5,358 bases of DNA from Alcaligenaceae bacterium (GTDB lineage: Bacteria > Pseudomonadota > Gammaproteobacteria > Burkholderiales > Burkholderiaceae_B). A program made the position numbers and the translations under genes. Where the stretch lies: positions 1 to 5,358 of the forward strand of contig JAJUJN010000168.1 in NCBI GenBank assembly GCA_029265335.1. Reading direction: 5' to 3'. Positions 1-5,358 of this stretch are shown here, piece by piece. Within the stretch, counting starts at the first letter, position 1, and every line of letters begins with the position of its first letter. The notes below the pieces were generated by a model. The model was not told where the DNA came from. It ran no database searches and saw only the letters and a list, made by a program, of their open reading frames with translations.

Positions 1-114
1 CTGAACATGGCCGTCAAACCCAGCAGGCAGCCCCGTCACCATCGAGCCAACAAGGCTGCGGCCCGCCAGGCGCAGGCCGCCGGCTCTTCATCAACCACTA
101 AGGATCCTCACGTC
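1..114 (+). other. minD upstream region, possibly the 3' end of minC
   Basis: minC normally precedes minD, so its 3' end is expected here, but I cannot fix its frame. The frame beginning at base 3 is open from the window edge to a TAA at 99-101 and ends in residues RLFINH, which loosely resemble a closing beta strand of MinC. This would put the stop 13 bases before the minD ATG. Alternatively, a TGA at 2-4 could be the minC stop, leaving 110 bases of spacer. The frame of minD itself is also open to the edge but gives a polar, Ala/Gln-rich stretch unlike MinC. None of the three readings shows a clear MinC motif, so minC is inferred from gene order only. Confidence 0.35.
100..104 (+). promoter_or_regulatory. 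Ribosome binding site that sets the minD start
   Basis: AAGGA lies 10 bases before the ATG at 115. It supports that ATG over the in-frame ATG at base 7, which would add 36 residues not found in MinD proteins. Confidence 0.6.
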
Positions 115-927
115 ATGACACGTATCGTCGTCGTCACCTCGGGCAAGGGCGGGGTGGGAAAGACCACCACCAGTGCCAGCTTCAGCGCTGGTCTCGCCAT
201 GCGCGGCCACAAGACGGCCGTGATCGATTTCGATGTGGGCTTGCGCAACCTCGATCTCATCATGGGCTGCGAACGTCGGGTGGTCTACGACTTCGTCAAT
301 GTGATTCAAGGCGAGGCAAGTCTCAACCAGGCCCTGATACGCGACAAGCACCTCGATAATCTCTATATTCTGCCCGCCTCGCAAACTCGCGATAAAGACG
401 CCCTCACCCGCGACGGCGTCGAGCGTGTGCTCGAAGAGCTCAAAGGCATGGGTTTCGAATACATCGTGGCCGACTCACCGGCAGGCATCGAAACCGGCGC
501 TCTGCATGCCGCCTACTTTGCCGACGATGCTCTGGTCGTCACCAATCCCGAGGTTTCGTCGGTCCGCGACTCCGACCGCATCCTCGGTATCCTGGCATCC
601 AAGTCGCAGCGCGCCGTCAAGGGCGAGGAGCCCGTGCGCGAGTACCTGGTACTCACCCGCTACAACGCCAAGCGCGTGGCCAGCGGCGAGATGCTGTCGG
701 TAAAAGATGTGGAAGAAATCCTGCGCATCAAGCTGATCGGCGTCATCCCCGAGTCCGAAGACGTCTTGCATGCATCCAACCAGGGTCTGCCCGCCATCCA
801 TCTCAAAGACACCGCCGTGGCTGCGGCCTACGACGATGTGGTTGCCCGCTTTCTGGGCGAAGACCGCCCCATGCGTTTCGTCGAATTCGAGAAACCGGGC
901 CTGATCAAGCGCCTGTTCGGGAGGTAA
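115..927 (+). CDS. minD: Septum site-determining protein MinD (division-site ATPase)
   Basis: MinD is a ParA/MinD-family ATPase. It binds the inner membrane as an ATP dimer, recruits the FtsZ inhibitor MinC, and is released when MinE triggers hydrolysis, giving pole-to-pole oscillation. From the ATG at 115 the protein has 270 residues, the normal length. The deviant Walker A motif GKGGVGKTT spans residues 10-18, with signature Lys11 and Lys16. Switch I carries Asp38 and Asp40 in FDVGLRNLD, and the Walker B/switch II aspartate is Asp120 in VADSPAGIE. The C-terminal amphipathic membrane-targeting helix is GLIKRLFGR (262-270). All catalytic residues are present, so the protein should be active. 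It is followed after 6 bases by minE, with which it is surely cotranscribed. Identification is very secure; only the start has an in-frame alternative. Confidence 0.97.
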   Translation: MTRIVVVTSGKGGVGKTTTSASFSAGLAMRGHKTAVIDFDVGLRNLDLIMGCERRVVYDFVNVIQGEASLNQALIRDKHLDNLYILPASQTRDKDALTRDGVERVLEELKGMGFEYIVADSPAGIETGALHAAYFADDALVVTNPEVSSVRDSDRILGILASKSQRAVKGEEPVREYLVLTRYNAKRVASGEMLSVKDVEEILRIKLIGVIPESEDVLHASNQGLPAIHLKDTAVAAAYDDVVARFLGEDRPMRFVEFEKPGLIKRLFGR

Positions 928-933
928 ACCAAC

Positions 934-1212
934 ATGTCGCTGCTATCGTTCTTTCTGGGACAGAAAAAAGCTTCGGCCAGTGTGGCTCGCGAGCGGCTGC
1001 AAATCATTCTGGCGCACGAGCGTTCCGGACGTGCACCCTCAGCCGAATATCTGCCCCAGCTCCAGCGCGAACTGCTCGAAGTCATTTCCAAATACGTGCA
1101 TATCAATTCCGAAGACATCAAGGTGAATCTCGAACGTCAGGATTCCCTCGATGTGCTCGAGGTGAAGATCGAAATCCCGCCCCCCAACGAGAAACCGGCA
1201 AGCGCCACCTAA
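934..1212 (+). CDS. minE: Cell division topological specificity factor MinE
   Basis: MinE stimulates the ATPase of membrane-bound MinD and displaces MinC, so that division inhibition is kept from midcell. The 92-residue length is typical. Residues 2-9 (SLLSFFLG) match the short amphipathic membrane-targeting sequence. Residues about 15-30 ([16 protein letters not shown]) are the conserved MinD-contacting segment. The rest is the dimerising topological-specificity domain, ending in a Pro/Glu-rich tail. The ribosome binding site GGAGGT (920-925) lies across the end of minD, 8 bases before the ATG, which suggests translational coupling. The TAA stop overlaps the stop of the convergent cysB by 4 bases in total, and no terminator hairpin separates the two genes. 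Confidence 0.97.
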   Translation: MSLLSFFLGQKKASASVARERLQIILAHERSGRAPSAEYLPQLQRELLEVISKYVHINSEDIKVNLERQDSLDVLEVKIEIPPPNEKPASAT

Positions 1213-2144
1213 GCCTCGATCGACTCGCGTACGGTTTCTCGTTCGAGCTCGGGCGCCAACAGCGTGATGAAGGTCAGGATGTAATCACGCAGAAATGCGC
1301 CTGCCTTCACCGCCACCCGTGTGGTGTGTTCACCGAACAAGCGGCCCACAGGAATGCCCACCAGCCCGCGATCACGTCGCGGGTCGTAGGCCACACCGGC
1401 GATGATGCCTACCCCCAACCCCAGTTCCACATAGGTTTTGATCACGTCGGCATCGATCGCTTCCAGCACGATGTCTGCCTCTACGTGATTCTTGCGAAAC
1501 ACTTCGTCGATGGCGGTACGACCACTGAAAGCGCGCTCGTAGGTGACCAGGGGATACTGCGCCAGCGTGGCTAGGTCGAGCGCCCGTGCCTGACTCGAGG
1601 TGAGTTGTGTCAGGGGATGATCGGGGGTTACCACCACCACGTGCTCCCAGCTGTAGCAAGGCAGGCTCACCAGACCGGGCGTGCGCGCCAGGGCCTCGGT
1701 GGCCACGGCGATGTCGGCCTGCTCGTGCAGCACCATGTGCGCCAATTGCGCAGGGCTGCCCTGCACCAAAGAGAGATGCACCTTGGGAAACTGCTTGCGA
1801 AAGGCCGCGATGACCTTCGGCAAGGCGTAACGTGCCTGGGTGTGGGTGCAGGCAATCACTAGCGCGCCTTCGTCGCGGCGGGCGAACTCGTCGCTGACCT
1901 TCTTGAGGTTGTCCACCTCGCTCATGATGCGCTCGATCACCTGAGCCACCACTTGGCCAGGACGGGTGAGGCCGCGCAAACGTTTGCCGTGACGTTCGAA
2001 GATGCGCAGCCCGAGCTCGTCTTCGAGCTCGATGATGGCCTTCGACACGCCAGGTTGCGAAGTGTGCAGCGCCCGTGCAGCTTCAGTGAGATTGAAGTTG
2101 CGGCGAATGGTTTCGCGCACGAATTTGAATTGTTGCAGGTTCAT
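1209..2144 (-). CDS. cysB: CysB-type LysR transcriptional regulator of sulfur assimilation
   Basis: LysR-family DNA-binding regulator of the CysB/Cbl subgroup. CysB activates sulfate uptake and reduction genes and responds to N-acetylserine and sulfate. The 311 residues begin with a winged helix-turn-helix (about 1-60, with [17 protein letters not shown] at 19-35), then a linker helix and a periplasmic-binding-protein-like effector domain from about 93. The effector-site signature THTQ falls at 100-103 and Thr149 lies in ATEA, the numbering I recall for enteric Cys[17 protein letters not shown] (231-246) is also CysB-like. The C-terminus is about 13 residues shorter than the 324-residue E. 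coli protein, a variation outside the core. The start agrees with the usual CysB N-terminus, though no clear Shine-Dalgarno sequence precedes it. It lies 70 bases downstream of lptF on the same strand. No cys biosynthesis gene is in view, so CysB versus Cbl-like specificity is inferred from similarity. Confidence 0.9.
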   Translation of the reverse strand: MNLQQFKFVRETIRRNFNLTEAARALHTSQPGVSKAIIELEDELGLRIFERHGKRLRGLTRPGQVVAQVIERIMSEVDNLKKVSDEFARRDEGALVIACTHTQARYALPKVIAAFRKQFPKVHLSLVQGSPAQLAHMVLHEQADIAVATEALARTPGLVSLPCYSWEHVVVVTPDHPLTQLTSSQARALDLATLAQYPLVTYERAFSGRTAIDEVFRKNHVEADIVLEAIDADVIKTYVELGLGVGIIAGVAYDPRRDRGLVGIPVGRLFGEHTTRVAVKAGAFLRDYILTFITLLAPELERETVRESIEA

Positions 2145-2214
2145 CCATAGAATTTTAAGCTATGTTGGCCTGCATATTCATATACAAACGTTATGCCGTA
2201 CGCGCTCGCCTCGG
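2145..2214 (-). promoter_or_regulatory. cysB leader with a candidate LysR operator and promoter
   Basis: This gap is markedly more AT-rich than its surroundings. On the - strand it contains CATAACGTTTGTATATG (2179-2195). This is CAT-N11-ATG, fitting the T-N11-A core of LysR-type sites with inverted arms, and it lies within a wider GCATA...TATGC repeat (2172-2196). It is centred about 43 bases before the cysB ATG, where an autoregulatory site would be plausible, since enteric CysB represses its own gene. A -10-like TAAAAT (complement of 2152-2157) ends 7 bases before the ATG, with only a poor -35 match. No terminator after lptF is evident, so readthrough from lptF is also possible. Confidence 0.3.
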
Positions 2215-3357
2215 CTAGCTCACCGATGGGCTCTGGGTAGCTTGACCGCTATCGTTCGACCGCGGGGCCTTCACCGTGAGGCGGCGTCGCAGTAACACAA
2301 AGGTGAGCAAAGCAACCGACCCGTGCAGGCCCACCAGGCCCACCCCCACGCCAATCTGTTCTGCCGCCACCCACGACCGCATCAGGTTCACGAGGTTCAG
2401 ATACAGCATGGCCACCAGCCCGGCCAGCAGGAGGTCGCCCGAACGCCCCAAACGAGGGTTCACGGCGCCCAGAGGCAAGGCCAGCAAGGCGAGGTTCAGG
2501 GTGACCAGCGGCAACGATACCCGAAACAACAGCTCTCGCCACGCGCGCGGGGTGTTGTCTTCAAGCAGTAGCCCGGTGGGCCGGGCCTTGGTGATCTCGT
2601 TGGCGCGGGCGCGCGCCTCGGCCATGGCATCGCCCGCATCGGCACGCTCCAACCTCACTCCGTAACGATCGAAGTGCACGATTTGCGCCTGCGGCTGCCC
2701 CGGCGTGAGATCGTAGCGCTGACCCTGGTCGAGCACCAGAAAACGGTCGCCGTTGTCGAGAATCTCCACCCGCGCGCCGGTGGAGGTGACCACGCTCAGC
2801 TCGCCCTTCTCGGCGTCGAGCTCACGCACGAACACGGCACCCAGTTCGTTGTCGGGGTTGGCGGGCTCTTCGGCCACAAACACCCTTCGCCCCCCTTGGG
2901 TTTCGCCAAACTGGCCCACCACCACTCGGGAAATGTCGGACCGTTGTTCGAAGCGAACCCGATACTCGCCGATCTGACGATAAGCCCAAGGCGCCACCAC
3001 AAGGGTGAGAATGGCCACCGCTACGGTTGCCGGCACGGCAAAGCGCAGAATGGGCCCCACCCACTGAGTGAGGCTGAGACCGCTCGAGAACCACACCACC
3101 ATTTCAGACTCGCGGTAATTGCGACTGATGGTGGTGATGACCGCGATGAAGACGGTGGCGGTGACAATGGTGGACAGCGCCGTGATGGTGGAAAACGCGG
3201 CCAAGCCCAGCACCACATCGGCGCCGATGCTGCCGGCTGCGGCGTCGCCCAGAAGGCGCACCAGCAAGACGCTGAGCCACACAACCACGAGAGTGGAGAA
3301 CACCACGCCAGCATGGCTGAAGAGCTCGCTGACGACGGAGCGTTGAAAGAGTGACAT
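2215..3357 (-). CDS. lptF: Lipopolysaccharide export system permease LptF
   Basis: LptF is one of the two transmembrane subunits of the inner-membrane LptB2FG ABC transporter, which extracts lipopolysaccharide and passes it to the LptC-LptA-LptD bridge. The 380 residues show the family architecture. Three N-terminal membrane segments lie at about 16-36, 55-75 and 102-124. A periplasmic beta-jellyroll domain spans about 130-250. Three more membrane segments follow at about 278-297, 306-325 and 338-356. The cytoplasmic stretch SRNYRESEMVVWFSSGLS (78-95) is the conserved coupling-helix region that contacts LptB. The C-terminal tail is Ser-rich and polar. N-terminal residues MSLFQRSVV fit LptF better than LptG. 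No good ribosome binding site precedes the ATG. It is divergent from pepA, as is common. Its usual partner lptG does not follow; cysB does. LptF rather than LptG is my reading from the N-terminus and pepA context. Confidence 0.93.
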   Translation of the reverse strand: MSLFQRSVVSELFSHAGVVFSTLVVVWLSVLLVRLLGDAAAGSIGADVVLGLAAFSTITALSTIVTATVFIAVITTISRNYRESEMVVWFSSGLSLTQWVGPILRFAVPATVAVAILTLVVAPWAYRQIGEYRVRFEQRSDISRVVVGQFGETQGGRRVFVAEEPANPDNELGAVFVRELDAEKGELSVVTSTGARVEILDNGDRFLVLDQGQRYDLTPGQPQAQIVHFDRYGVRLERADAGDAMAEARARANEITKARPTGLLLEDNTPRAWRELLFRVSLPLVTLNLALLALPLGAVNPRLGRSGDLLLAGLVAMLYLNLVNLMRSWVAAEQIGVGVGLVGLHGSVALLTFVLLRRRLTVKAPRSNDSGQATQSPSVS

Positions 3358-3360
3358 AAT
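3352..3360 (+). promoter_or_regulatory. Candidate extended -10 element for pepA
   Basis: TGACATAAT matches an extended -10 (TGN followed by TATAAT) with one mismatch. It overlaps the lptF start codon on the other strand. Bases at the -35 position (near 3332-3337) do not match consensus, as is tolerated with extended -10 promoters. Transcription would start near 3367, giving a leader of about 80 bases. This rests on motif matching alone. Confidence 0.3.
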
Positions 3361-3379
3361 CGGGGGCGAACGGCTGGAG

Positions 3380-3397
3380 GCCTAGGCGGCGCGCCGC
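3380..3397. repeat. Overlapping palindromes in the lptF-pepA divergent spacer
   Basis: Two perfect palindromes overlap in the spacer: GCCTAGGC (3380-3387) and GCGGCGCGCCGC (3386-3397). They lie between the two start codons and could be an operator or an RNA hairpin in either leader. GC-rich palindromes also arise by chance in such DNA. Confidence 0.35.
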
Positions 3398-3435
3398 GTG
3401 CTGAAGCCTCGTGTGGCCCCAAACAACTCAGGCTG

Positions 3436-3440
3436 TAGGG
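3436..3440 (+). promoter_or_regulatory. Ribosome binding site that sets the pepA start
   Basis: TAGGG lies 8 bases before the ATG at 3449. It favours that start over the in-frame GTG at 3398, which has no comparable site and would add 17 residues lacking family resemblance. Confidence 0.5.
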
Positions 3441-4672
3441 ATCAATCTATGGAATTTAGCACATCAAGTGTTGCCCCCGAAAAAATCAAAACCACCACGC
3501 TCGCCGTGGGGGTTCACGCCGACGGTCAGCTCACCGCTGCCGCCGAAGCGCTCGACGAAGCCAGCGGCGGCGCCATTGGGCGGGTCACCAAAACCGAATT
3601 CAAGGGCGAGCACGGCAAAGTGCTCATGCTGCGTGAGCTCAGTGGCGTTGCGGCGCGTAGGGTACTGCTGGTGGGTTTGGGCAAGCCTGAAGAGCTCACG
3701 GCGCGGCGCTACGTTGCGGCGCTCGGAGCCGCAGCGCGGGCCCTGCCTTCCGGCGAGGCCACCGATGCTGCCAGCGCACTGCTCGATATCGAAGTGCCGG
3801 GCCTCGACCTCAAGCAACGGGCTCGTCAACTGGCCATGGCAGCCCTGCAGGCCAACTACCATTACGACGCCACGCTGAGCAAATCAGACAAGCCCGCTCC
3901 TGGGCTTAAAAAATGCGTTGCCCTGGCCAGCCGGGCCAATTCCGCCACGGTCAAGCAAGGGCTGCGCGAAGGTGCAGCCATTGGCACAGGCATGAACACT
4001 GCCCGCCACTTGGGCAACCTGCCAGGCAATATTTGCACGCCTACCTATCTCGCCCAAACCGCCAAGCAACTCGGCACCGAGCACGGCTTCAAGGTGGAGA
4101 TCCTCGAGCGCAAACAGATCGAAGCCCTCAAGATGGGCGCCTTTTTGTCGGTGGCCCGTGGCTCCGACGAGCCACCGCGCTTCATCGTGATGCAATATCA
4201 GGGCGCCAAAGGTCGCGGCAGCAAGGCGCCGGCTCCTACCGTGCTGGTCGGCAAGGGCGTCACCTTCGATAGCGGCGGCATCTCCATCAAGCCAGCCGCC
4301 ACCATGGACGAAATGAAGTACGACATGTGTGGCGCCGCCAGCGTGATCGGCACCATGCAGGCCATTGCCGAACTCCAGTTACCGGTGAACGTGGTGGGCT
4401 TGGTGGCAGCCTGCGAGAACCTGCCCAGCGGCCGCGCCAACAAACCGGGCGATGTCATCACCAGCATGTCGGGTAAAACCATCGAGGTGCTCAATACCGA
4501 CGCCGAAGGTCGTTTGATCCTGTGCGACGCCCTCACCTACGCCGAACGATTCAAGCCTGACGCAGTGATCGACATCGCTACCCTCACCGGCGCTTGCGTG
4601 GTGGCTCTGGGCCATATCAATTCGGGCCTGTTCTCTTCCGACGACGATCTGGCCAACGAACTTCTCGACGCA

Positions 4673-5358
<686 letters not shown>

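Noticed and set aside
1605..1862. An 85-codon + strand open frame inside cysB, rich in His and Gln
   Set aside because: Antisense to the well-conserved effector domain of cysB, with no ribosome binding site or recognisable product.
2012..2031. Repeated palindrome CGAGCTCG, twice 12 bases apart, inside cysB
   Set aside because: It encodes the conserved ELEDEL segment of the LysR DNA-binding domain, so the repeat follows from codon choice for repeated Glu-Leu.
2211..2226. Small inverted repeat TCGG...CCGA around the lptF stop as a terminator
   Set aside because: Only four pairs, an 8-base loop and no T-run on the - strand; too weak to call.
2674..3354. A 226-codon + strand open frame antisense to lptF, rich in His and Gly
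   Set aside because: It lies wholly inside lptF, which has clear family motifs. The His/Gly/Asp-rich product is what antisense reading of GC-rich DNA gives. No ribosome binding site or domain.
3398..3448. Earlier in-frame GTG start for pepA, adding 17 residues
   Set aside because: The ATG at 3449 has a ribosome binding site and gives the usual PepA N-terminus; the added residues resemble nothing in the family.

Overview
The window reads as ordinary core chromosome of a betaproteobacterium, most likely order Burkholderiales and perhaps Alcaligenaceae-like. This placement rests on the high GC content, the strong GC bias at third codon positions, and the sequence character of MinD, CysB, LptF and ExbD. 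It is a judgement from recalled family sequences, not a search. I see no tRNA, rRNA, CRISPR array, insertion sequence or phage gene, and no convincing new system.

Layout, left to right. Bases 1-114 lead into minD and may hold the 3' end of minC. On the + strand follow minD (115-927) and minE (934-1212), the oscillating Min system that places the division septum. On the - strand, converging on minE with a 4-base stop-codon overlap, lies a cysB-type LysR regulator (1209-2144). Upstream of it on the same strand, after a 70-base gap, is lptF (2215-3357), an inner-membrane subunit of the lipopolysaccharide exporter. A 91-base divergent spacer separates lptF from pepA (3449-4933, + strand), a leucyl aminopeptidase. 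The right edge holds the 5'-truncated exbD (- strand, entering at 5358), a proton-motive-force transducer for TonB-dependent uptake. It converges on pepA.

The genes fall into separate housekeeping tasks: division-site selection, sulfur regulation, envelope biogenesis, peptide turnover and TonB energisation. They do not form one pathway. The likely transcription units are (minC-)minD-minE, lptF(-cysB), pepA, and an exbB-exbD type unit coming from the right.

The features most worth checking are at the junctions. The exbD frame has no stop at its expected end and runs 261 bases antisense through the pepA 3' end. A perfect 10-bp hairpin sits between pepA and the exbD core. lptF is followed directly by cysB and not by lptG. 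The cysB leader carries a LysR-type T-N11-A motif but no clear ribosome binding site.
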